A stretch of DNA of 64,000 nucleotides from Oryzias latipes. Taxonomy: Eukaryota; Chordata; Actinopteri; Beloniformes; Adrianichthyidae. Made by a program: the position numbers and the translations under genes. This document shows positions 1-12,800 of the stretch, one piece after another. The DNA is taken from contig NC_019864.2 in the NCBI RefSeq assembly GCF_002234675.1, positions 19,036,582-19,100,581 on the forward strand, written 5' to 3'. The notes below the pieces were generated by a model that saw only the letters and a program-made list of their open reading frames with translations, had not been told where the DNA came from and did not search any database. Each line of letters begins with the position of its first letter. Within the stretch, counting starts at the first letter, position 1.

Positions 1-709
1 GACACAAAGCTCCTATTATTGGAGCCACAGCAACACAAATGTGCACACTTTGTTGAAATAATAGTTAGACTAGCAACTACAAACTAAAAATAACGGTTCC
101 GATGCGCGTGAAGGTGGTTACTCCCCTGTCTTTGTCGGGGGGGCTCATGGATGCCTGGATCAGCCAGGCTGCTTCTCAATTCTCAATTTTTTGTGTTTTT
201 TCTTGTTTTGTTTGTTCTATCTTTCCTTTTAAACTACTTGTCTGAAATAAATATCACAATCATTAATTTGGTAGTTAATTTGGTAATGTATGCTTTATAA
301 TTTCCTAAATCATAAAAAAATGTAAAAATAATAATTTATTCTATTTAAACACTTAAAGGTTTAAGCTAGAGAGGCTCTGTGAGGTTGTTTTTTTTTACTA
401 AAAGGAAATTCGTTTGATAAAAATATACACATTTATTTAGTTTAAACCAGAATATGTAAACACTTGTTGAAATATATTCAAATATCTTAAGTAAATTCAT
501 AGAAAAAAACAATCCAAGACTAGCAAATACATTTTATAACCACATTCAGACAAAGTATGGTGAAAAAACTGTTTCATTTTGCAGAAATATGACAACATGG
601 TGAATTTCTGTATATGTAAATGTTTCGGTACATTTATTTAGGCGTTCTGAAAGCATCTGTAAACTCTTCTCTTGGATTGAGAGTCTTACTCTGCAGCTAA
701 AGGCAGAGT
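1..709. other. vwf 3' flank and 3' UTR
   Basis: No coding exon is visible here. On the minus strand this follows the vwf stop codon, so at least the right-hand part should be 3' UTR. AATAAA on the minus strand (plus-strand TTTATT) occurs near 632-637 and 432-437, and either could be the polyadenylation signal. The rest is AT-rich with no recognised element. Confidence 0.6.
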
Positions 710-895
710 CTAGGTGCAGCGTTTGGACAGGCAGTCACATTTGGTGACAGACAGGACGGTGTGGTGACTACGAGTGCCGTTGGTGCACAGGACTGGAACG
801 CTGAGAGGCTCTGTCTCCACAGCTGTGCAGCACACACACTCCTGCTCTACAGCAGCTCTTTGCAGAGAGTATGTGGATTTACTGCGACATTTGCC
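710..895 (-). CDS. vwf: vwf last exon: C-terminal cystine knot (CTCK)
   Basis: The final exon begins [12 protein letters not shown], continues [20 protein letters not shown], and ends CDCLSKRCT followed by TAG. This cysteine pattern is the cystine knot that dimerises pro-VWF tail-to-tail in the endoplasmic reticulum. The preceding exon (992-1089) supplies the first strand of the knot, ending RYCE. Length and the terminal C-x-C-x4-C pattern agree with the mammalian protein. Confidence 0.93.
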   Translation of the reverse strand, partial: GKCRSKSTYSLQRAAVEQECVCCTAVETEPLSVPVLCTNGTRSHHTVLSVTKCDCLSKRCT

Positions 896-3800
896 CTAAG
901 AGATGAAGAAATAAAAAAATGGTTATAGGAATATCAGTTTTATGATTTTATTTATTTTCAGAAGAAAAAGTTTTAAAAAAATGGTGCTTACTTCACAATA
1001 ACGCAGCTCTATCTGTTTCTCCGACTGGCAGTCGTCCACTTTGATGTAGTTAAGTGTTCCCACTGTCCTTCGACACTCAGGCTGTGAACCTATAAACAGG
1101 AGAACATATTAGTCTGTGTTCATCCTTTATAAAATCCTCAAGTTGGGGCTACTTACACATCTCACAGCAGGTTTTTCCAATTTTGCTGATTTTCCCCTGA
1201 AAACAAAAACAAGCAAAAAGAAAAAAAAAATGTGCGAGTAAACATTTGTGATTAAAAACCTGAACGCTGTAACACAGGAATTAGATGCTGCACCCCTTCG
1301 TCAAGACAGTTTTTCTGGTTAAAAGGCGGGCAAGTTGTCATTTTTGTCTCCAGGACCAGATCTCCTCTCTTATTCACACCACACGTGTACAGGTTGCATC
1401 CGTCCTCTCTTGTTGAGTTGACCTAAGAGAAGGATGACATGTGTGTATAAGTACATTTCGTTTTCTGAATGTTCCCAATAGGATGTATCAGAACAATCAA
1501 GCCATCTCACCTTCCAAAATTTAAAGGTTAGAAGAGTCATAGCAAAGTAGACTAACAGGAGAAGCTTTAAGCTTTCTGTCTGTCTTCTTGATTTGTTCTT
1601 TACTTGCTTCTACCAAATCACATTTTTATGACCAAAACCTCCTCTTTGCATAGCACCTACCTGTATACTGATGAGGTTTCCATCTGGCTTTTGTGTGACA
1701 CAAGCAGTAGCAATGCAGCGACCACAGCAGCTACCCTCCTCCTTCTGCAGGGTGTATCCCTAAAAACATGGAGTATTCTAATCATTCACTTCTATAAAAA
1801 GATGATTAGAAAGATTGATGCTGGAGATTACCCTGACCTTTTTCTATGTACAAATAAAGCTTCTGGAAATACTAAATCTTAAAAAGTGTCTGTTTTCCAT
1901 TTTTGATTTTCAATATTGTTCTGTGAATAACTAAAGTATTAACTCGTAAAATGAGTAAGAGTTGTTTCTCGTTTGGCTGAGACTGATCAAAAGTTTGGTA
2001 CTAACTATATTAATCTGGAATAATAACAGATGGAGTGCACAAATACTGCATTAACTCCAGGTACAATTCTAGGAGAATACCTGTTGCTCACACACTTTTG
2101 CAGAAACGTGCAAGATTTGTGTTTCTAGAATGTCAGGTTCTCATTCTTGTCTCCAAAATAGTTGAAATGTAGTTTTAAATGCCACTAACCTCTTGTAAAG
2201 ACATGCTACATCACTCACACTTGCTAACTTCAATAAAATGAACTTTGACCAGCTCAAAATAGCCTTGATGATTATAAGAAAAGTTTCATTCTGCAAGTAA
2301 AATCTGGATTTTTGACATTTTTCTTGTCTTCAACTAGTTGAGCTTCTGTAGCCTAATGAGATGCATGACTAAGGAAAGTAGTGATGACCATGATGCGGAG
2401 TAGACATGTGATGAGAGTTACCGTGGGACAGGTGGGGCAGCTGGTTTTTCTGCAGGATAGTTTATATTTTGTCACGGGGCCATTCTCCACAGTACACTTG
2501 CAGTGTGTACACACATCCAACATGACCTGATCCCCTGTCTGAGCAAGTGAACATATAGTATGAAGAAACACCACCAACAATCTCAAAATTAGCAATGTGC
2601 TAAAGACTTACTGCAATCACTGTGTGATTGAGAATACATCCTTGAACAGGGGCTGCAAGACAAAACCATGAAAATGGTGACTCCTTTTAACAGAAAACTG
2701 TTTTAAGCACTTATTTGTTTTTAATTTTGGCTTTTTATTCCCCCATTCAGAACTGAAATACCCTCTAATCACTGGAACTGCAATCCCCTTATTCAGCATC
2801 AGGTCTTTATGTGTCAAAGGTCAAAAAAGGATAAATGATTCAGAAAAGCTCGAGTAAGAGAGACATCTGCTGGACAGACAGTGTAACTGCACACAAAATA
2901 ATTCAAATTTGGAAAATTTGCAAAAATAAAGATTGAACATATTTCGCATTTGTATAAAAAACATTTTTTTTTGTATTTTTGCTGATAATGGTTGCTTACC
3001 ACAGTAGCAGCGAGGACAGCAGTCCACAGTTTCACAGTGCAGTTCGGTTCCCAGTGGGCATGCTGGAGCATCCATAATAGCACAGCTGACATTTGTTGTT
3101 GAGATGAATACAGCATCTTTAACTTTCACACACTGGTGTATGGTGCACCTGTCATGTGGAGGATGCCACACCTCACCCACCTCCAAGTAAAAAAGAGATG
3201 AGAAGAAAGTCACTGCACTGCAAAAACAGGCCCCCAGACATGAATAAATAAAACTAAAAATTTGGGAACTTTTCTTTTAATTAAAAAAAAAATTCCAATG
3301 GGGTAGGAAAATTTAGCTTACTGAGAATTCTTATTTAAAGCAAAATAAATCCTGGTCACTAAGACACATTTCCTTTAACTGAGCTTATTTTCCCATTGAA
3401 AAACTTTCTAGACAAGATCATTTTTCTTGCAAGACATAAAATGAAGCTTTTTTTTATTTTTGACACAAGGGTTTTTCACTTTCTTAAGATTCATTTCTTG
3501 CATTGTTTCAGACAAGAAATTTAACATGTATTCCTCCTTCTGGTGTAAACCATGTGGTGACGATTTTTTAGTATTAAACTTTAAAAACATCCTCTTTTTG
3601 CCGGACATACACGTCTCAGTTTTCCTCCAACTAGAGTGTCCCCTCGCATGTCTCCTGCTGACTCTATGCAGCTGGTTGGCGTACACCTCCCACAGCAGAC
3701 GCCTCGAACTGGGGTGTACGTTGAGCCCTGAAATACATTTCAAACAAGTAAGTTTCATGCTAAATAAGACTATTTATTATGTCTTTTCAACATATTTGCT

Positions 3801-6800
3801 CACCAGAGGGCAATTCAGGTCACACATGAGAGGTTTGCACTGGGCCACGTGGAGCAAAGTGTCTTTGTCCTGCAGCTCAGTGCAGCTGCATTTCTTGCAC
3901 CCTTCTTCCCACTCACTCCCCACTGGGTGAACCATACCATCAACCACACACACCTAGAAAAAAAAGTGGTAACAGAAAATTATAACAGACACAAACAGAA
4001 TAGACTATTTTTGGATCTTAACTACTCACCTTGTCAGGTAAGCAGTTGGTTTCTGTGCAGCCACAGTTGTTGATCAGGGATGATGTAATAAAGCCAGTGG
4101 GGCAAGTGCGAGTGGAGTTCTGGCAGTTGCACAAACACTCAAACACATCACAGCACGTTGTCTTTTTTACAGACAGTTGGCGGTGCGCAGGACAGTCTGG
4201 AGGAGTTTGAAGGGCACACTCTTCCTTTTTGCACACTGAGAAAATAAACAAGGATAAAAAGAGATGAGCCACAGATGTGCTCTGCTTCATGTTTGCACCT
4301 CTCTGACATAGTAAAGCAAAGCTCAAACTTCACACAGAATATGCCATCCTCTTACCACATTCGTGAATAGGCTGGCAGTCTCCAGGGTTCTTCAGAAGCA
4401 GAGTCTGGCCGTCCACACATTGGGGCACTTCCGGCAAGGCACAGTTCACAAGATCACACACTGAAACCATGGATTGATTGTGTGAAAAGTTAGTGCAATG
4501 GTCAAAAAACAATTAAAAAAAGTTTTATCTCAAGTATCTGGCAGTAAGTAAAGAGATCCATTTTATCAATTCTTCAGTAAATGTTAAAATTAAAAGGTTT
4601 GTTGATCAAAATTTGTTTAATGTATAAAACACAAAATTGTCTGCCACACAGTATACCAAAAAGATTTTAAAAAAGACAAAGTACTTTTAGTTTAATTGAA
4701 TGTGATATTTTCTCTTTGCCAAAATTCTGAACAAAAACAAAGGAAAGAAATCTAAAACAACCAATTAAAAAAACCAAATCACAAATCACCTTTCAAAAAA
4801 CGTATAAAACATAAAATAATTACTACAAAAATACTATAAATGAAATGTGTTGCTTCATTACAAGAACAATAATTTAGAAATAAGGTATAAACTTGCCAGT
4901 GTTTGAGTTATTCTATACTGAATGATGTGATGCAAACCACAAGCATGAATATATGCTTTATAGCAAATATATACATATATGTTTAGATACAGTATCCTTT
5001 TTTACAATATATTTTTTATTTGTATTATTACATATTTTACATTATTTTTTCACTTTATTTCTCTTTTTCTAAGTGTGTTAAAGGGGCAGAAAACAAGATC
5101 CCTTGTTTTTGGTGTTTTTGACAGAGACATAATAAGTATTAATAATAATAATAATAATAATAACAAAGATACTTCTTACCACATTCATATTCAGGGCAGC
5201 ACATAGAGCCCTTCCTTTCTCTCAGAATCTCACAGGCTCCACACTCTGGAGCTGTAGATACAGGAAGAAGAAAAAATAAGCTCTGATGCAACAACTAAAA
5301 GACTACATTAAGAACATGTTGCCAACCTTTGACATCATTGCAGGGCCTGGCAGTGCAGTTGATGCGTTGTTGATCCAAACACATGCATATCAAACATGGG
5401 TTTTCATCAGGTACCCAGCTTTGCATGTGCTGTGCAAGTACAAAGCATGTTGGCATCCCACATAATCGTATTTAGACACATAAACACCAGAGGGCAGTCA
5501 AACTACACCTTGATTTTCAACACTCTAATCATTCCTTCACAGCCTTCCCGGCATGTGCTTTTGCTTTATTAACTTGCATTGTCGACTCACATTTGATTGT
5601 TTTATTGAATTGTGTCTCACCGTGTATGTGTGTCCATGCTGGTCGACGCACTGTCCACACGCCTCTGGCGAGACACACCGTCCATGATGCAAAACTGTTC
5701 CCCCAGCACAGAAACAGCCTTCAGTGGGTGTATCCATACATGACTCGTTACTCCTAGCAACCGACCAGTCACTTGGCAATGCCTGTATACTATCGCAGTC
5801 CTCTACACAGCCTGTCCGACATGCATCATATTCCATGGAGCTTGGACACTTTAAAGCTGCAGCAAATATGGTTATGTTAAGACTCAAGTTAAAACATTTT
5901 TTTTTTTTACTAGACTTAAGGATGCACATAGTAACTTACGACAGAGGTGGGGGCTCCTCCAGTCCACACATACCCCTCTTTGTCTGCAGAGCCGAGCATA
6001 GGCAGATATCACCTCGCATGCATCAGACTCCTCACATGCCTGCTCCTCACACTTGGTGAGGAAAATTTGGACCGGAATGAAGGCGTGACAGGGCAAAAAC
6101 ACCTCAGAGTGTAGGGCCTGACATCCCATTGCTGCTCCAGACAAACAAACAGACTGCCGCTTTGGCAAACACACACCATCCTCTCCAGCTGCAGTCCAGT
6201 CTGAGATGAACGCAGGCTGGTTGGTAGTTGAACTGCCATTACGCAGCGAGAGGATATTGACTTTCTCCTCTCCACATGCACCTGAGAGAAAAATGTGGAC
6301 AAGATCAGGAGAGAAAGACTGAAAAGAAAAAGAGTAAAAAAGACTCCTTTTGGATAGAAATTTTTTTTCTTGTGGTCTTGAAAAAGCTGTTACCACAGAG
6401 TCCAGCAGTCTGAGCGCTGTTGGTCGAGCCTTGAAATGTGATAGTGAACTCATTGCTCTGAGGAGTAAAAGTCAGCATGTAGCCTTGATTTGATTTCAGC
6501 TGCAGCATCACTCCACCATAACGCATCAGCTCCATGCCATAGAACCGCCACGGCAGGGCCAGCTCCTCTCGATCAATCATTGCCTGTGGAAACAAAAGCA
6601 CAACACAACAGTGGATAAACACTTTAATACACTTTAAGAAGTAACCGGTGACACACAAATCTCACCCTCATGTCATCCCTCAGGATCAGCTTGTGTGGTC
6701 CATGGGTCACCTCCATTGCTTTCATGCAAATCTGATTGTAACTTGTTGTTTCTTGACAGGGTCCAGTGTGGAGTTTGACCTCTGACCCTTCACCGCTGTC

Positions 6801-9800
6801 ACTGTTGACAGTGAGAAGTGTGTAGGAGCACAAACCCTCTCCGTCCAGCCTAAGAGCCAAGCTGTCAAATCTGACGACATGGTTGGTGGAGCTCCCCATG
6901 CACATGCCTGTCAACACACAGCAGCCGGAAGGGAAGAGTGGAACCCCAAACATGATCCTTTAATAGAACGGAATGCTAGCTTCCACGATTCATAGATAAA
7001 ACCAGAGAAGCAATGGAGTGCACTTTACATAGTGGGGTTCAATCTAATTCTAGAAGCAAGCTGATCCTTTATCTGTACGTACAAGGGCATTCCCAGTGGC
7101 AGCTACAGGTGTCCTGGACTTTGACAGGAGCCATGTTGTTTCTGCACGCTGGAGGCTCTAGTTTGTCACAGCTGACTTTGTGGCTCTGTACCGTCACTGC
7201 TCCACTGGGATGGCACAGCAGAGAGTGGCATCCATCATCCAGCAGCCATGATTCACCTGGCTGATACACGAAAGTGAAAAGAAACACAATTAACCACAAA
7301 CAACAGTATTTATGTTGTTTAGGGGTTCTTTCAAATCAGGACGGTTTGGTTAACAGAAAATACCAGTATTTCATACCTTATTTTAGTGTGGTTGGAATCA
7401 CAGTTTTTTCCAGTGTCGAGAATAAAACAACCGTAAAACATCACCCAATCGTAGCAGCTTGTTGTCAGGGAGCAATAATGCCTATAACAATCTCTGACCC
7501 AGTAGATGAAAAAGCATGGGAAAACCAGCAGGTCAAGCCTGGATTGGCTCTATTTATTCTATTCAATGATGTAACATTTAGTCATATTTGTCAAAGCAAT
7601 GTTCACTCCGCCTTTGGCAACCTGTATTCAAGGGACCACTTTCAATGAAAAGTCTATGTGGACATGTGTATACATGCGTTGCACATTCAAAACTCTCATG
7701 TTTGTGCTTCGCTACACAACATTTTAAGACCGTTTTTGGTATCTATGTACAAAACGTGCAGCTATTGAACGTGCGACTCATATTTTTTTGTGACATATAG
7801 ATGGCAAACTTTTTAATCCAGTGTCAACTGCTTAAAAATTGTTCTTGAAGGAGAAATTAATTATAATGGTTTTTACTTGGCTGAAATTAAATTATCCCCA
7901 AGTTTGTCATATATCAGAATAGGGTTGTGAAATATAAAGCTTATAAAGCCTGGAGCAAGAATTACGAGATTTGCACCGCTTTGACATGTCACTACAAGCC
8001 TCTTCAAACTGTAGGTACATGCGTTAGTATATGCTAAAAGCACATTTTAGAATGTGCGTTTAGTGCGTTCTTGAACACGCGTCACATGTGAACATGACTC
8101 ACTTTTCTCTCATTTCCATTATCATCAACACAGACTCCTGGTGGACCAGCTGTAGAACAGACATGCCCATGTCAGTTGAATCAATTTTTTCTTTTTTATT
8201 AAAACCGTTGTCAAAACTAATATGTGTGTCTGTAAGGACCTCTGCAGATTCTCTCTCTGTACGTGTTGTCCAGAGTTAGCAACATAGATAACTGATCCAT
8301 GTTGCTTAGTTGCAGGATGTTGTCTTGGTTGCCATGGCGACCTAACACGGTGAGCTCATTCATATCATAGCCTTGTCCAATCCCTATGGGGAATACCGAC
8401 ACACCTGTGGGAGACACTCTTTTCAATAAAACCACTCATCTGAAAGGCAGAAGGCATTGTAGTTGAGAAAGCCATTACTATTTTATTGTAACTGCTTTAT
8501 TTACCAGCTGCCAGGGCCTCATTTGCTGCCTCTTTCACCTCGTCAGATGATTTGGCTGTCACCAACATCACAATAACCTTTGCTACACCAATTCTTCCTC
8601 CACTGACTGGTGCGATTGATGTTTGCACGGCAAATCGCAGTGCAGACCCTGCAGAAGAAGCCAGCAGTGAATGTGCATCTTCATAGATCTGTGTGCTTGT
8701 TAATTTATATTTATTTATAATTACCTAGTGCAGGAGCTGCTGTGGTTCTGCTCGGAGCCTTCTCAAGTATTTCTTGAAGTTTGGTTTTGCTCTGGTGATC
8801 CCTCCACCAGAGCTCAACCGTGTTGGTGTCTCCATACTGAATCACACTGACCTGAGTGCCATTCAGACCTGTCAATATAAACTTCAGTGTTTGGACATGT
8901 ACATATACTGTTATTTATGCAAATGAGTTATAACAACTCATAAAGTTAATCACAATTTCTATAAGCTTTAATGTGAGTCATCAAACAGTTATAACAGAAA
9001 AATTTGGCAACCAAACACCCATTTATTTAGGTGTGTATTATGGGATCATGTGAATCACAAACACAACGAATTCACTGAAGTTAAAAAATGTATTTGTGGA
9101 AAAACTTAACACTTTCAAATATGTGGGGAGTAAATATCTTGTAAAAATATAGTATAGAGTATTAAATGGAATGGGTAACCTGTACCTATATCAGCACCCA
9201 TGATGAAAGCTTTAACAAACATCTTCATGTCTTCAAAGTTCACTCCGGCCTTCAAGAGGAACAGCACATCTACAGGCTTCTGACACGGAACTGTGTGATG
9301 AGAGAATAACAAATAAACAAATGTTTCAGTAAAAAAAAAGAAGAACCAACCAGAACATTGAAAATTCTTGTCATCATACCTGTGGGCGGCAGGCTGGCAT
9401 GTGTTGGTAAGACTAAGGGTGGCAGAGTGGGTGATCGTGGCCTGACTGTGGTATGTGTGATGTTGACAACACGATGGACGAGAGTGGACAGATGGTTGTA
9501 GTCATCCACCATCAGAGGACGTTGGGGGGAGCTGAATGGAAACAAATCTATTTCACGTATTTTTGGTCCAACACCAATAGGATACACATGTGTTTGTGTG
9601 CCAATTGATTGTGGGCGGGTCACTGTGTCTGTAGGGGGGTTTTCTGTCACAAGGAAGACCAGCTGTGGAGGTGTGGAGCCAGGTGAAGGCTGGTTTGTTT
9701 GCAGTTCCTGGAGAGTTTTACTGACAGCTGTTCCAGTGTTGGTCTTATTTCCACCTCGCCAGCGAATCTGCCGTAGCCGTTGGACCAGTTGGTGTCTCTG

Positions 9801-12800
9801 CTTCCTGATCTCCCACTGCCTGATTTCCACAGTGACCGTCACAGAGTATTGGATCACAGTGATGCGAATCAGTTCCTCCTCTTCTGTCAGTTGTGAGATG
9901 ACTTCCTCCAAGAAGAAGAGTGATTTGTTGAAGTTGACCTCTCCAACACCATCAGAGCCTTCCAGGATGAATGTTACATGTGGGGCTGGAATGTAGGGAG
10001 ATGGAAGTGTGGTGGCAGGAGACAGGACAGACGGTGTGGTGGACACAGCGTTTGGGACATATTTGATGGGTTTTGGCTCTAGGGGAGGAGCTGGAGAAGT
10101 GCTCTTTGTTACTTGCTGAGATTTTCTGGGTGCTGGTGGGGATTTTTGTTTCACCACCTCAGGCTCCATCCCCAAAGTACAGAGATAATCTGTAAGTTCC
10201 AACAGATGATCAGGTAGCTCCGCTGTGCTGCTCAGAACATAAGCCCTGTTGTCAGGATTTGCATTTGTTATGTCATTGACTTGTGCCATATTTACCCCTG
10301 GACCCAATGCCACCGTCAGAGTGGTGATGGCCTTTTTTCTAAGCATCTTGACAATAGAGCGGATAGGACGAGGATTTGTACTTGCTGTTAAGATGATCGC
10401 AACTCGTCCAGCATGCTCCCTCTTGTTTTTGTCATAGATGTTGACAGCTAGATACTTGACTGCCTCATCCAAGAAGGCAGCATCTCCTCCTGTGTATCGA
10501 AGCTCACGGACAGTCTTCTTGAACAGCCACTTCTGAACCTGGTTTCAAAAAGAAAAGAAAAAAATATATGATTCCCAAACTGTGTGTCCACATAGCAGCT
10601 TTTCTACAGCACTTCTTAACTTCCTCATCCTAAAGATTACAGCACTATGGACACTTTAGTGAAGTCACACTTGCACACTTTGAGTATAAGTACCTGTAGG
10701 TCATATGTTTTCACTCCAGAATGGTAAAGCAGCACTGTTGCTCGAGTGTGAGCGGAGCCCATACGGAATCGTTCAACAACTCCCAGAATGAACTCTTTAG
10801 TTGCCTGAAATTCATCTTCATTTAGGACCTCCGAACCATCCAGTAAGAATGCTAGATCCATGGCTCGATCACACGTGTCCTCAGGCATTAGGGTGGTAAA
10901 GGCAAGGGTTGTGTCGGTGCCCCAAGAAGGTGTTGGCGTTGGGGTACTCAGCATGCTCAGTGACGTACAATCTTCACAGCTTAGAGAGTTGTTCTCACAA
11001 TGGCTTTGGGTTAGAAGAAACAAAACCACTTACATGTGAATTACACTGCCATAAATAACCTTGGAATAATATCCAGACAGTATCCTGAACTTACCATATC
11101 TTGCAAAGGGCAGGGTTATCGTGATTCAGGATGACCTTGTTGCCATGGGAGATTCTCTGGCCATTATGTACGCACATCTGACACTGGGAGGGATTGACAC
11201 ACCGCATGGCTACCTCATCCAGGAGTTGTCCTAAAGGAAAATTTAAAGTGAAACTTTGTAAATTTTAAACCATACATTTTTGTCTTAAGTGTGTTGTATT
11301 AAGAAACATTTGACAGACTGCTCACCTGGAGGACAGTAGGCATGACAGGCTTCCACACATGTGAAGGAGCACTGAAGGGGTTCTGGGTGCTGGCAGGTGA
11401 TTGGACATGCAGGACCACATGTGTTGTATCTCCACTGGCATAACTCTTCTCCAACACCTGAGATCTTTGGATTAAGCTCCTCACAGCTCATTGCTAAAAG
11501 AAAAAAGGGGAGGGAGGTAAAAAGTTAATTTAATTGATGCATGGAAAAAAATACAATATGAATAAGACTAATTACACAAAACAATGCAATAAACAGTAAA
11601 GAGGGAAAGATATACAAAGAAAATAAAGTTATTTGTATGGAAAATATGCCAGTTTTTACTACAGTTCGGAAATATTTTTTGACAAACTACAAACAAAAAT
11701 GATTTTGTCCCAAAATAAAAGATGTAAAGTCTACAGAATAAAAATGATCCTACAAGTGTTCACAAAATGATTTATGTCAAATGTGTGTAATGTGTGTATA
11801 TTGTGTGGGTGACAAAATGGAAAAGCACCCACAATTCTTGATTTTACAACTGCTTTACTGATTTACAAAGATGTAGCCAAAATGAATTCTGCTGACTCAC
11901 GGCAAAGATCGTTAGATCTCCAGCTGATTGAGATGCCCCTCTCTGAGCAAGCCTGTGCATATGCAGCAACAACATCACAGAAACATGCACAATCGCCAAC
12001 AGACGGGCACGAGCATGCTGCCTCCACACACATCTCTACATATGGCTCTGCATCCACCTGAAGACAAACAGGGGGGTGAAAAGACATGGAGTGTAATCGG
12101 GCATCCAGCATGACCTTTGTCTTACATACCTGGGTGTTGCATTCTTTGAAAAGGGGACCAGACATCAACCGACAAGATTGTTCCACTGTAACTAACTTCA
12201 TTATGTTGTCGCTACAAGGAAGAGGGATCTGGACATGCAAGAAAACATATATTTGCAGTATCAGTCATATTAATTTACTGCTGAGCATTTGTCTGGTTCA
12301 AATATTTAAAATAATCTAAAACAGGAAAACATTTTGAAAAAATATTATTAAAAGATTTGCCATACAGATTCCACAAAGATTGCAACGATCATATCAAAAC
12401 AGTAACAAACATAAAGAAAACTCATTGTATATAGCCTGGAATCGAGCTTGGTTGTGATTTTACCTGTGTGACATCAGCGCAGCTTGGAATCACTTTCCAC
12501 GAGTTTCCAAAGTGTGAGGAGTCCACCTCCAGTTGGTTGTTACTGCTCATAAAGTCGTTGTTGACATTCCCATCAAAGTTACCACACAGGCCACAAACCC
12601 GCCCCTTCACGATAGAAAATCCACTTTTAGATTAAACACTGTACTTAAAACCAATATACTGAATGGTCTTAAAGTTTTACTACCCTATATGCTGCAGAGA
12701 TGTGAACCAGAAGGCGAGTTCCTCTGTCCCAGCTGAGGGAGATGTGTTTTCCAAGCAGAAGTGTGTAAAACTGACCAGATCGTATGATCTCCACTTGGGA

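Noticed and set aside
9598-9996. 132-codon plus-strand frame inside the VWF A2 exon
   Set aside because: It lies antisense to a strongly recognised A2 coding sequence and has no domain of its own.
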